Positions 45,561 through 57,526 of a stretch of DNA of 64,000 nt are shown here, piece by piece. Source of the stretch: Coprinus comatus. Its lineage: Eukaryota; Basidiomycota; Agaricomycetes; Agaricales; Agaricaceae. The position numbers were made by a program, and so were the translations under genes. Within the stretch, counting starts at the first letter, position 1. The number at the start of each line of letters is the position of its first letter. The stretch covers positions 1 to 64,000 of the forward strand of contig JAWPGT010000026.1 of assembly GCA_034638255.1 (NCBI GenBank), read 5' to 3'. The notes beneath the pieces are model-generated. The model saw only the letters and a program-made list of their open reading frames with translations. It was not told where the DNA came from and did no database searches.

Positions 45561-46837
45561 TTCTACTTGGATGTTGCATTTATCCAGGAAACTGTCTTTC
45601 TCTGTTAAATACCACCACTCTATCTTTGTCTACATCTCAAACACATCAACTCCTCGAGAATATCCTCGCAACGAGTCGCTTCTATATAATATTCGGATTC
45701 GACCTTCTATCCGCTTAGTTCTCTTGTACCAAAAATATCCGTCCTCTCGTCCTTTCCTTGTCGTTGGTGACTCAACGTATGTCAGCTCGACTCTCAGTCC
45801 TCTTAAATCTGGATAACTGTTCCTCTACTCTCCAGAAACCTCTCTTCGCAGGAGAGAATACTCTTTTCCTAACCCTACGTCCAAACAAACCTCCGCGATA
45901 AAAATCTCGCATCTATTCCACCCACGCGACGTTCACTCTTGTTGCTTCTACATTCTCAGCCATATACATTCCCACCAAAACCAACTTCTCGAAATAAACC
46001 ATACATTATCACTCTTGCGATTTTGTATATCTCACTCATCTTTTCTCTTGCACTATATTGCAAAATTTCTCTTATTTCATTTCACTTATTTTCATCCAGT
46101 CATCTCCGAGTTTATCTACGTTATATTTTACTGCTTAAACATCAATCTCCTCTTTTATTTCAATCATTCATATATTGTAGATCTCAAATTCAACAAACCA
46201 CGAGTGAGTTGTTTATCTTTCATTCGATTCGTATATTGATATAGCTTTAGCTAGATCTTTTCAATGTTAATGACACGCGATACCTATCTTTACTCCATTC
46301 TTTGTCTTGTCGGTAGGTGTCACTCATATTGATGCCGTTTTATCTGGTAGACTGATGCCCCTAAAGTAAAAGATCAAATATTCAAACATCCACACTCGAT
46401 CCAACTCCTTCAACCCACACACTTTACTACACCGGAATAATTACATTCCTACCGAGGAACGAAAAAATAGCATATTCTATACATTGTGAGGCCTACCTTC
46501 TCATGATCTAATTGATGCTTATAGTGCAATCACTCATATCCCGAACCATTAAGACCTCGTCCCTGTAAACCTGACCTACCACTTGTTAGTGGGTTCTGGT
46601 AAGGTGCACAGGGCGATTGATGTTGTGAGAGGCTCAGAGATATGTAAATGCGATTGAACATATAGTAATGATGTGATAATTGTTCTTTACAAATAAATGT
46701 AATGTGTTCTGGCCCTTCTAACCCATTCGCATGAGCTAAACTCCAGCGGCAGGTCACTTCGTGACGTCACCCTTTCTTACCACGAATCCCTCCTGCAAAA
46801 CCATTGTCATAATGATACAGTCTTCGAAGCTTCAATA

Positions 46838-47815
46838 TGTGATAATCAGTCTCCTTGGCGAAAATCTAACAAACCACTTCAATGTTCTATGACCTGATGA
46901 ATCTTAACAGGAGACGGACCTATAAAATCGCTACATATACTATCTACAAAGTTGATGGTTCTAATTCATGAAGAGATTGCTCGCGGTGTAGAGGTCTCTA
47001 TCGATGTTGAGGTTGAAAGGTAGTGGAATCGTCTAGAAAGAAGTAGCGGGTGGATGCGTGGAAGAAGATACAGACGCGTTTTGGGGTATGTTTACCCACT
47101 TTCTCTATAATTTAATTCTCACTGACCAAGGTCGGGTCATAGAACCGACGTCTCTGCCTTTCGTCAAGTAGAAACCCTACCTGCACGATGTCAAATCAGG
47201 CTTATATGTTGAGACGAGGCTATTTCTGTCTACCAGAGACAATTCTACTGAAGAACTTTGAACGAATTCGCCTCTTAGGGAACGTGTGTATCCTCATTGC
47301 TTTACTGTTTAATTATCTGAAGGATACTGATTAAAAGCGAAAGACGTAATGCATTTCTTCCGAGAGGTATAAGTGCACCAAAATATTTCCAGTTTATCAT
47401 TCTAACTCCTTGCCTTGTTCAGTCTGGAACCTTCGATACACGAATTGCCTTCGGAGACATCATCGCTTTCCAAAAGACGCATCCCAAGGCGGTATTCTCT
47501 ATTATTTCTGCACGAGTACTACACTGGAGACATTGGTGGAGCAGAAGTTTGTCCTGTGCTTCTCCTTTGGCAGTAGTGTTAGGAGGATATTGGAGCATTC
47601 TCCTGTGCGCATGTCTAGAAATAACGCCACTGGTCGAATTTTAAAATGGCCTTTCGTCAATTGCTGAAAAGCTGGTCCGCTCGACAATCAACCGTTTTCT
47701 TCTGTAAACTCTTCCCCTCACATCCGCATTACTTCTTCCGTACTACCCTTCTCAACATTAACGCTATATTTGACTTGTAACAATCCCAACAGCATTTAAC
47801 CGACATCTACATACA
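46838..47815. other. Outer flank of right arm: diverged homology split by about 0.7 kb of extra DNA
   Basis: 46838-46866 and 47570-47815 are homologous, at clearly lower identity than the arm, to the continuous left flank 19667-19892 (reverse strand): for example ACGCCACTGGTCGA and CTTCTGTAAACT in both. The roughly 700 bp between (46867-47569) have no left counterpart here, so there was an insertion on the right or a deletion on the left. No gene recognised in it. Confidence 0.6.
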
Positions 47816-48358
47816 ATGGCACCTATCCTCTCTTTGCGCATCGCTAGTGATATGGTCAACAGCTACACTACCTGGTCCAATTTCATTTCATATTCCTCAA
47901 CTTTCCCAACTACGATGGAAACGACTTCCGAATTCGCATTCACCGCATCCGCTCCCAGTACTACAAGTACTCTCCGGTCATCAGACACAACTGCTTCACC
48001 CATTCCCTTCCTACACGAAATTTCGCCAACATTACCATTACCTACGTCATTCAAGATTGATGAGAACCGAGGTACAGGAGGTAGAAATGATTTATGGGTC
48101 TACTTTGTAATCATCCCTATCCTTGTTCTTATGATTGGACTATCACTCTTTTCGGTGTACAAGTGCTTAACCACGGAAGTAGTCCGAGCTCCTGGGCAAG
48201 TGAGTAATCCGAATCAGCCCACACTGTTACTCGAGGAATTGGAAAAGGGCGAAGGACAGAAATGGGGGGAAGATGAGGAGTTGGAGAAGGATCCTGCAAA
48301 GGAGGAGGTTGGAGGAATGGGGTGCAATGAGATTGGTCCTAGTAGGACGTCTGAGTGA
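47816..48358 (+). CDS. Small single-pass membrane protein, right paralogue (180 aa)
   Basis: Starts MAPILSLRIASDMVNSYTTW. Ser/Thr-rich first part, then a hydrophobic segment LWVYFVIIPILVLMIGLSLF and an acidic C-terminal tail (LEELEKGEGQKWGEDEELEK). It aligns along its length with 19184-19666 but has an extra stretch after the first 20 residues and a different end. The membrane segment is almost unchanged between the copies while the flanks differ, which suggests selection on that segment. Function unknown. Confidence 0.6.
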   Translation: MAPILSLRIASDMVNSYTTWSNFISYSSTFPTTMETTSEFAFTASAPSTTSTLRSSDTTASPIPFLHEISPTLPLPTSFKIDENRGTGGRNDLWVYFVIIPILVLMIGLSLFSVYKCLTTEVVRAPGQVSNPNQPTLLLEELEKGEGQKWGEDEELEKDPAKEEVGGMGCNEIGPSRTSE

Positions 48359-48842
48359 AGAAGAGGATCCGGAATCTCAGCGGGTAGCCGACTCTAATGA
48401 TGATTAGCATTCCCAATCGCAAGGTGTGTTTCTATATCTTGTTTGTCGAGTAGAGCTTTCTGATTAATATTCTGAAAGGAGCGGGATAAAAGGTATGCGT
48501 AAGGCGTACCTAGGATCAAACCTATCGACAATTCCGTGAATCCCAATTAGGAGCTGGGCGTAGTAGCTGGAGGATCTAGTCCTCCAGTACTAGTGGTTCC
48601 AGGTAAGGTTCTGGTGAACAAGGAAAGCGCAAAATGGGACAACACCAGGAGTCATGAGTACCCTCTCTTGATCAACTACAATAAGCAACTCAGCTGTTCT
48701 CCGAATGACTGGCCTCATCAAAGTATAGTGTATTGTACAGGTAGATTATAGAATACGAACTTTAATAATAACAGGCTTGCCTTGTATTTCCTGTCATTTC
48801 TCTCTAAAACACATTATACAAATGTCTTGTCTAGGTGCAATC

Positions 48843-48970
48843 ACGATCCTTCCATACCTATATAAGATGAAAACTAATGATTGTAGAGGAATCTAGAAAA
48901 TAGAAGGCTAGGGTTACAACGGCAGTGGAAGAACTAATACTTGACGAGGGAGAAAGTGCTATTGATAAGG
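48843..48970 (+). pseudogene. F-box gene relic, 3' part
   Basis: Shares ordered words with the end of the intact F-box gene: TCCTTCCATACCTAT followed by a TGAAAA-T-A-GATYGT block, then an AACAGRAGG-like block and CTTGA-GA-GG with AGTGCTATTGATAA-like sequence, with deletions between them. Far too short and broken to code. Confidence 0.5.
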
Positions 48971-49194
48971 AACAGGGTTGTTATTGTTCACCTTCAGTCA
49001 CTCCAAGCAGGATCTAAGGATATTTACATGTATTCAAACACTCAATGTCAACTGCAATATGGCGATGAAATTCCGTGGTACTACTTTCCTAGCTATAGGA
49101 AATAATAGCTTTCTTTTACTTCTGTATTTCCAACAAACCCCGAGAACGAAGTTGTTGGCAACCAGAAAATCCTAGACGCCCTTGTCATTGTCTC

Positions 49195-49245
49195 AAATTA
49201 CTCATACAAACGTCCTCTATTCCAAATGTTATCTATTGGAACATG
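49195..49245 (+). pseudogene. F-box gene relic, 5' part
   Basis: ACAAACGTCCTCTATTCCAA and the following ATGTTATCTATT resemble the F-box gene stretch just after the HDINDKQ codons. It lies downstream of the 3' relic, so order is inverted relative to the gene. Weak by itself. Confidence 0.3.
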
Positions 49246-50107
49246 ACTGTACACTCTTGGGGTGGAAACTATTCTTGTCCCATCGGCCCCCAACGATTGA
49301 ACTCTGCGTTACTATGTCACCCCTAACCCCAATATACCGACTTCGGTGTAAATTCAACATGGGATTTCACTACCGGCGTTGCGACTACAGGTAACAATGA
49401 CGTACTGTAGGTTCCTAATGCTAGAACTTTCGGAGGATCCGCATCTACCGGTAGCCGAGACTCGACCGTCTCCATTGCCAGGGTGTTGGTAGATCTACTA
49501 GGATCAATACTACTACTACTAGGCTTGGTCAACCACCTCCGATCATAGATTCTGGACTGCCGAGTACATTGCCAAGTATTATAAGCAGTTTATGCCTCCA
49601 GTTCCAGGTCCAACTTTCCCAATCACGATTCGAATTTCGCTCTCCAGTGTGTTTTGTTACTATCGCACCGCTCTACGAAGATATTTCAATAGTCTCACGT
49701 TCAATTCTGAATCTGGCAGCAGTCTTGGATTGACTGTAACTTTTGAGTAGTAATTGTCATTGTTTGGCTCATCCTTCTACTAGTACTACATTTTGCCGTA
49801 TCACAAGGTAGTACGTTGAGCACATAAGTTAAAGGTGGGGCTGCTGACGCCGAAACGGCTAGCCGGCTCACTGGCTCAGGGTCAATATTCTTGAAGCCTG
49901 CGAGATTAACGTTGCTGATCAAGCAACTAATCACTAACCCTAATGGGACCAAATTTTACTGCTTGAAGATCGCTTGAAGAAACTCTTTTTGCTTAAAAGT
50001 GAAGTTATGATTGAAACAAGTTTGCTTTACTTTCCTCTGCTGGTTAGACCCCCCACTATCCATCTACATCTATATCAAGTTATCAACCTCTACTTGTGAT
50101 ATCTGAT

Positions 50108-51574
50108 ATGTCGACCCCTGTTCGTATTACCAATGACCCAGCACCCGGTGTTCCCTACTTCACACCACATCAAGTTATTCCAGCTGGAACTGCTCTCAAA
50201 CCTCAGTCAGATGGGAAGGCTATACCAACTTTATTCCAGCCCATCAAGATTCGTGGTACTGAATTCCAGAACAGAATATTTGTGGGTGACCTCTTTACTT
50301 CCGTGGAAAATCAAAGCCTCATACTGCAGTATATGCGTACTTTCCTAGCTGTCCCCATTATGCCAATACTCAGCAGATAATGGAATCATAACACCATGGC
50401 ACATGGCTCACCGTACGTTCCATGCTTTCAGGAAGGAAGAATATGAATTCAGCTAACCAATCACTACAAAATAGTTGGTGGAATACTCACTCGTGGACCC
50501 GGTTTAACCATGGTGGAAGCCACTGCTGTCCTCCCAAATGGTCGTATTGGCCCAGAAGATGTTGGAATCTGGTCGGATGCCCACATGGAGGCTTTAAAGG
50601 TTATCACCACCTTCGCTCACACTCAGAATCAAAAGATTGGTATTCAACTAGCACATGCTGGCCGTAAAGCCTCGTGCATGGCTTCTTGGATTCCGGGTTC
50701 ACCTGTAGCCGCCGCTGGACCAGTGGAACGTGGATGGCCAGATGATGTTTGGGGTCCTAGCACCAAACCGTTCCACCCCACCTATCCTCAGCCAAAGGCA
50801 TTGACAGTGGAGGGCATCAAAGCGGTCGTTAAGGCCTTTACGGATGGGGCAGAACGAGCTGTGAAGGCTGGATTTGATGTCATTGAAATTCACGCTGCAC
50901 ATGGCTATCTTCTCAGCTCTTTCCTGAGCCCGAATGCAAACCAGAGGACCGATGACTATGGAGGATCCTTTGAGAATAGGATTAGATTTTTACTCGAGGT
51001 TGTAGATACTGTAAGAGAAACTATTCCTCAGGATATGCCATTGTTTGTTCGGTCAGTCCTACATTATTCACATATCCGCGCACTGCACAGTGAAGCTGAC
51101 CTATTGTACAGTATTTCCGGAACAGAATGGCTTGAGCAGGTAGCTCCAGATGAACCATCATGGCGTGTAGAAGACACAGCGCGCCTTGCTCTTACTCTCG
51201 CAGAACATGACGTTGATTTGCTGGACGTCTCAACAGGTGGAATGGACCCTCGCCAAAAGGTAATTCTTGGTGAAGCATACCAAGCACCATTTGCGGAGGA
51301 AGCTAAGAAAGCAGTTGGGGACAAAATGTTAGTCAGCTCTGTCGGTTCACTCCATGACGCCATTGTTGCTCAACGTGTGTTGGATAACGGACAAGCCGAC
51401 GTTGTGTTTGTTGGTCGCCAGTTCCAGAAAAACCCTGGAACCGTGTGGGCTATGGCCGATGAACTCAATGTTCAAATTCAGGCTGCAAAGCAAATTGGGT
51501 GGGGTTTCCATGGACGGGCAAGGTCAATTATAGGATACGATGACTCCAAGAAACCAAACAAAAAACTTCTTTAG
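50108..51574 (+). CDS. NADH:flavin oxidoreductase / old yellow enzyme, YqjM-like (425 aa)
   Basis: Exons 50108..50281, 50349..50412, 50475..51051, 51112..51574, phases kept. FMN-dependent ene-reductase family (TIM barrel): LFQPIKIRGTEFQNRIF, then LSPLCQYSADNG across intron 1, WHMAHLGG, QLAHAGRKAS (about residue 140), the strong signature IEIHAAHGYLLSSFLSP with NQRTDDYGGSFENR (about 218-245), and the C-terminal ADVVFVGRQFQKNPG phosphate-binding part. Such enzymes reduce activated C=C bonds of enones and similar compounds with NAD(P)H. Subclass is inferred from the HAGRKAS and CQYSA motifs. The substrate is unknown; no biosynthetic cluster is visible nearby. Confidence 0.92.
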
Positions 51575-52094
51575 ATAGTGTTCAAAGGGTTATCTATTAT
51601 TTGTACTATATACAGACCTGCTTAGATTTTGGAGCAGCAAAATATCCACTCAAATTACTACTACTACTTGCAAGATTTATCTCAATGCCCAGCTATAATA
51701 TTTACAAGCTGGTACTGCTATGATTGTGTTGGCGTATCATCAGCGGCATATAGTCAGTCCACGGTCAATTGAATCGACTCTCGATTGTTTAACAAAGTTA
51801 CGAGAAGACGTTGATTTGAGATTCAGATTCAACTTGAAGCTTACTATCCACAAATTCTGACGCGAAACAAGAATATTTTAAATTTATGGAAGTATTGAAG
51901 GTGGGGTATCATAGAAAAGAGTCAGAGTGGGCGTGCAAAACAGAATATAAATATTGAGGCCAGAGCGCCGTCACAATCAGTGGTTGAGAATTTTATGTAA
52001 TTTAAATCGGAACAAATGGTTGACTAAAATACTACCCCCTCCAGACTCCAACCCCCGGGTTGAACGAATATTGAAATGCCCAAATGACCAGACA
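51575..52094. other. Convergent intergenic region
   Basis: About 520 bp between two convergent genes, AT-rich; nothing recognised. Confidence 0.5.
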
Positions 52095-54511
52095 TCACTC
52101 CTTTGTCATATGCAAATGTTCCACCGCTGATCCATCACCTCTGAGTTGAAGCGTTTGGCCGTTTTCAACAGGCACCAAACGCGGTTCTCCCTCTTGTTCC
52201 CACACAAGTAAAGTTTTGTTCTGGATACTACCAGGTAAAACAGCATCCACGTATGGTTGAAGACCAGCGTAATTCTTCTCCACCCTTCCAGCCCTGAACA
52301 ATTTGGAGGAAAACAACATCTCAAGAGTCATCAGGAGAACAACAAAAGCAGCAAAGAGCAGAGGCACAAAAGCGATAGCGTAAGGAGTTCTGTAACATGT
52401 AGCTTCTTTCCCTCCAGTGGTAATAACCGTCAAAGGTCCATCTGCCATAGCATTTACAGCCCACCCATTGAATGCGGCACTTCCGAGAAGGAAGGATGCA
52501 CCCATTTGACCTGCCCATTTTGCGACCCGAGCAGGGGCTGACTTATAATCGACTACGTTGTATTCATTTTACAAGAAAGAGAGTCCGAGAGATTGATCGT
52601 CAAGATCTAATGTTCCACCAGTGTTCAACATGATTCCACTAAGACGAGGAATAGGGCCACCACCGCTTCCGGCACCCATGGTATAATCGATTCTTGCATT
52701 ACGAGAACGAATGAAATGTTGCGTTGGACCGTTTGAATTGGGTGAGAGCGTGTAGCGATAAACCGTATCCCACCTACTGAAACTGGTATCGTTTCCTTCT
52801 TGCATTATGTCCCAATAATCTGCAACAACGGTGTTCAGGTCACTAGAAACTCTTTGGAAGGATACTGTGACATTCCCATTCCCCTCGACTTCCACCTCCG
52901 CATCAACCAGATTGACTTGCGTTGCTGTCGCACCTACAACATTCGAAGTAGCCAGAATTCCTCCACTAACTATCGATCCACCAAAACCAAGAAATCCACA
53001 CGAATTCTCGTCTTGGGCTGTACGCAGATGGGGAGTGCTCACATTCAATTGAGACTCCAAACGTTCAGAACAGTTGCCAAAAATAACTCTATGAGCATCA
53101 ACATTGGCACTGAACTCGTCGGTAGGGCGGTTTGGAATAAAGTATGAGCGCACGTTTGCAGCAGAGGTGGTTCCAGTCTCTGAGTCATTGATTCCAAAAA
53201 CAAAACCATCATCCGTCAATGTAGACACATTCCACATTGGTTTCAAGTATTCTCGAACTTCACCAACTGTCCTTGAAACCTCCGCCTCCAAGTAATCAGG
53301 TCCAACGTATTGTTTGAATGGTCGACTTTCGTTTGTTTGGAATAAGTCGAGATCGCTGCTCATGTAATTATTCGAAATTCTTTGGGTGTACATGCCAACG
53401 GTCATACAACCAATGTCACTTTCGATGGCGAGGGTCTGGGAGAGAGAGACTCGAGTGTTGGGTTGAAGGTTTGGTACTCCAATGAAAGCGCGTAGACCGG
53501 TTTCATGAGGAACAACAACAATTCCATTCATGATTGTAGGCTTGAGTACACGAGTGAATCCTTAAAGGGACCATAATAATACCCATTCAGATCGAATACA
53601 TCTTCGCGAGCATGATGATACCTTCCGAGCTGACGTGGCATAAGTGTTATGAACTCGGCTAATGGTGGGTCATGGGTCACGATCACTAAGCCCGGGCTTA
53701 TGACCAGTCGCTTGTGTTTTCCTTTGTAATAACACTCTTTGTTGACTCGATATCATAGTCAAAATGACTACTTTCTCTTCTCTAAATGACTCATTATAAC
53801 CAGGTAGATAGGTATATAAGATTGTATTCAGTACTTGGTGAACCAGTTTAGTCTGGTTACCCCCAGAATCATATATTTCTTATCCACTCCTAATCTCTAC
53901 CTCTGGGCCAAGAACCCGTTATAAACCTCTCTAGTAACGGATCATCCTACCGGATAACAATAAGTATCTGAACGATTGAGACCAGTGAATATGGATTAAT
54001 CGGAGTAGGTAGAGTTGATCCATTGCGTACACATATCCAGGGTGTCTTTTGCATTTAACTGGATGGTGTGTGCGGCTTCGCATCGGGGGTGTTTAACCGG
54101 CGGAGCAGGATCTGTCCCATTCAATATATTGGTATTGACAATGGCTCGAGCGGCGTCGTCGTTGGAAACAGATGAAGGATTGTCGTGGATGTTGTCACCG
54201 GCAGTGGTGCAAGCGTGAAGACCGATGAGACCAACGTCGCTGAGCTTAACGAAAAGAGAAAAGGAAAGCATAAGGAAGACACCGAGGGCTAATTTTGAAG
54301 TGCTAGTGGGGTCATTGGTCCTCCACCGTTTGTAGAATAACCATTTGATGGAGATATAACTTGCTCTCTCCTTGCTTGAAATGCGACTGAGGACATCATG
54401 GGTAGTGATGGGTTCAATTCTGGGTGCATTGCCGAGGATGACGAGTCGAACGAGGAAGAGACCTCCAGCTGAGATGATTTGAATGGCAACACGGAGTATG
54501 AATGTGGTCAA
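52095..54511 (-). pseudogene. Membrane protein gene interrupted by a solo LTR
   Basis: N-terminal exon from 54511 (MTTFILRVAIQIISAGGLFL, a second membrane segment LALGVFLMLSFSLFVKLSDV). The downstream exons run from about 53625 to 52573 (reading GFTRVLKPTIMNGIVVVPHE, then a long extracellular-type Asn/Ser/Thr-rich region) and 52537 to 52095 (membrane segment AIAFVPLLFAAFVVLLMTLE and an acidic end), joined by a 35-nt intron. Between them lies the LTR 53645-53959. After its removal a short exon (YLCHVSSEG) and two introns would connect the parts, and the LTR falls inside that exon. Fungal hypothetical membrane proteins of this layout (2 membrane segments, large ectodomain, 1 membrane segment) are common; function unknown. 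If the LTR is spliced out the gene might still work. Confidence 0.6.
53645..53959 (+). mobile_element. Solo LTR (315 bp) with ATAAG target duplication
   Basis: Termini TGTTATGAAC and CCGGATAACA, flanked by ATAAG on both sides (53640-53644 and 53960-53964). Contains TATATAAG near 53812 on +, giving the likely orientation. Not the same family as LTR family a. Confidence 0.85.
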
Positions 54512-56466
54512 TATTGTAGAGATGAGTATTGGTTATATTTTGAATGAAGGTAAGGATTTTTGTTTTAGCGAGAGTTTTAGAATGGGGCCTAGGCCAGAGA
54601 ATTAAGGCGCTTTATGCAAATCCTACCGTTCTTTTGTGATATCTTTAAATGTAAATCCGATCTCTTTGTTTACACTTCGGCAGATCCTGAGTGATACATA
54701 TCGATACAATATCATGATCTGAACTACCCTAGACTATCAAGTGGACCACCGCCGATGTTGACAATGTTTTCTTCAATTCTTGGAGTATCAATGAATTCAA
54801 CGTCAATTGGAAAAGAGCAACGTGTTGCTAATACCGCTAATTTTAATGCAGTTACAAAGTATTTAAAGCAAAGAACGTGACGTTCTCAACTATAGAAATT
54901 GGAGACTCAAAGCCAGTGTGAGACAAGTAGGTCAGTATTTTTACTCACCAGCGGTCTTCTCATTATAATTATATCCAAATCGAGAGGACCTTCAGGACCA
55001 ACGCGCAGTAATGGAAGAAGACGAACTCCACCGAAAGCGTTTGAAGTTTTTGACAAAGACTACTCCACTTAGATATGTGACATTTGGCAAGAACGCAAGA
55101 TTTTAATAGACATGATGGCGTTACAAAAATAGCCGCTTTGGATGGAGGTGGTTCCGGGGTGATTCAACTACTCCAATGCACATACTAAATGCTGTGTCCA
55201 CACATGAGAGTGAACTTGTACAATGTATCTCTTCAGAAGAGGCACATTAGAAAGATGCATCTAAAGAATGATAACCATTTAAGAACTTTATACCTTAAGA
55301 CTACAGTCACCAGTGAGGTTTTTATAAGGAACATTGTAAGTATCTAAGTTTTGTAAAGAAATTGACCCGAGATGCCTATTCTGAATAGATTCAGTAGAGT
55401 ATATATGTAGTACCAGGTATGGGGTTACATAGATAGGTCGCATGAAATGAGATCTAAGTTGCGCCTCGGATATTATAAAGGGTCCAATGGGCTATGGGCA
55501 AGACTGAATGAGTTAAACTTGTTGCATCGTCCTGGCCTGAATGAAATACGTGTACGATAGAAGACAGAGCGCGGGCTACCTCACTGGGCCCGGAATAATA
55601 ATCTCATAGTCTTGGGTTAACTTTTAGTCTAGCTTATGAGTCGTAGAAAACTTGCCTTCTGATCGTCTTGAGAAATCTTGAAAGGTTACATATAGCCTTT
55701 CATGCTGCTCAACGGTAAATTTAAACCGAGTTGATAACCACAGGTACAATATATTCATATGATTTTTTGTTGAACATGAACCCTTACATTCTGAAGCGGT
55801 ATACTGTATCACTGACTTCATCTATTTCGATGAGATGAACCCAGTGAGGACTGTACTGAGTACACACAAGTGGCCCCAAGAACTGAGATACGCGTTGAAA
55901 CATTAGGAAAAAAAATTGACAGTTCGACAGGTGTCACTCAACCTACAAGTTACGATTTATGACTTAAACTGTATGCTAACCACTAGTACATACCAATAAC
56001 ATAGTTAAGTAGTTGGCGTCGGCAGCAACAAACAATAATCCAATCCCTTACGTGCCAATAATGATAGCTTGAGATCCGAGAAGTGGAATCGTACTATACC
56101 ACATAATGTTTTTGGTCAAGCTCCTTGAATAGAATTAGTAAGGTTGGTTTCAAGTTGCCCAACTATCGATCAAGCAAGTCATATGCATGCCAGAACTCCT
56201 TCCTAGTCGTCGGAAAGGACATGCGATATTTTATCCGAGAATTACCGCAAAAAAAGTATTGAAAGCCTCCGAATTTACGATGTTTTATGCCAGATGTAAA
56301 ACGCACAAAAGCTGACACAAAATGAACGGAACATACTGATACATTTCATCAACCATCAACACAACATGCAGATGTACGAGGGACAGAGTCAAGAAGAACA
56401 CAGAGAGAAAGAAAGAGAGAAAGACAAAATAAACCGAATCAAAAACGAAGATTTATTTCATCCGTT
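54512..56466. other. 1.95-kb gene-free interval
   Basis: Read on both strands; no splice-joinable coding region, no terminal repeats and no known element recognised. Short open frames such as 55624-55821 on - have no supporting signal. It may hold decayed repeats. Confidence 0.45.
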
Positions 56467-57206
56467 TTACAACTCGACTTCCCTAACACCATCCTTATCC
56501 ACAATCTTAACTTTATACTTTCCAGGACTAACAACCAACCTCTTTGATACTTCATCAATACACCTTCTCAAAGTATCCAATCCATCTTCCAAACTCGCTT
56601 CAGGATCATGATACCTAGAAAAACGATATATCAATACCAATAACAATATACCAATAACCCCGCCCAAAAAAAAAGTAAAAGAATCAAACTCACCTATCCA
56701 ACAAACTCAACGCAAAATAAGCTCCATATCCATGAGCAGCAAACGGAACCTCAGTGGCAGTTCCCAAATAATCCATCCAATACAACTTTGGTTCAAAACT
56801 CGTTTGATCATAACCACCCAATAACAAATTAACACTATAAGGTTTTCTAGATCTTAACGATTCAGCTAAAGATCTTCTTATCCAAGAAGATGCAGCTGAT
56901 GGTCGTAATGGGTATAAATTACGAATTTGATAAAGTCGAAGGTTACGTTCGACGTATTCTGCAAATTGAACTGTGTCTCCTATTGTTTTGGTTAGGCGAG
57001 TTAAAATATTAAGAAGATAAGAGCAGAGAGATGGGAAGGAAGAAAAGGAACGTACCAGGTTCACCAGAATAAGCCATTAACAAATGAGGACCAAGTACTT
57101 TAATCTTATCCTCATCAGTCTTCATCTTCACAATAGACCTAGCAGCTGTAGTATCAGCAGCTACAATAACATATCCCTTCCCAATCAACGCAAACGAAAT
57201 ATCCAT
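56467..57206 (-). CDS. PRE1: 20S proteasome subunit beta type-2 (beta-4, Pre1-like), 194 aa
   Basis: Exons 57206..57056, 56979..56694, 56614..56467 on -, phases kept. Non-catalytic beta subunit of the 20S core: starts [20 protein letters not shown] without propeptide or active-site Thr1, then [49 protein letters not shown] and the C-terminal [17 protein letters not shown]. Length fits the family (about 195-200 aa). It assembles into the inner rings of the proteasome in cytosol and nucleus. Confidence 0.96.
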
Positions 57207-57526
57207 TTTCTTCTTCTGCTTCTTGTTTCTTCAAATCTCCGTATTTTTCTTGTTTTATTTTCTGAGCGATATATACCAAACAATGTTGTTGGAGTGGTAT
57301 TGGTTTGGATGAGTATTGATGATGAAGGTGTTGTGGTAAATACAATGACGCGTCAATCGTTATAGGAGAGAGAAAGGGGACGCGCGTGACCCTAACGATA
57401 CAATCAAACCCTAACCCTAATTTAAGTCCAAGTACTTCGGATACAATTCAACGTCACTCGCATGCAATAATCAATATCAACATATAACCGGAAGACACTG
57501 TCCTTCTTCTCCTCTCCCCCTAAGAT

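Larger units (their letters stand above)
42486..46837 (-). repeat. Right arm of the 4.35-kb inverted repeat
   Basis: Reverse complement of 19893-24244 with only two single-base indels seen. It holds two small hypothetical genes with a TATA box, a long pyrimidine-rich low-complexity tract, and AT-rich DNA at the outer end. Confidence 0.93.
48359..50107. other. Gene-poor region with F-box relics
   Basis: No intact gene. Two short stretches resemble F-box gene parts (listed separately). The remaining DNA, including small open frames at 49182-49532, shows no recognisable family. The last 100 bp lead into the oxidoreductase start. Confidence 0.45.

Noticed and set aside
49323..49532. 69-residue minus-strand frame
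   Set aside because: No motif, no splice extension, and it lies among decayed F-box relics.
50096..50380. 94-residue single-exon protein at the oxidoreductase start
   Set aside because: Its end runs into intron 1; splicing at 50281/50349 recovers the conserved LSPLCQYSADNG.
57405..57425. Telomere-like CCCTAACCCTAA
   Set aside because: Only about two units inside gene-rich DNA; too short to be an internal telomere.
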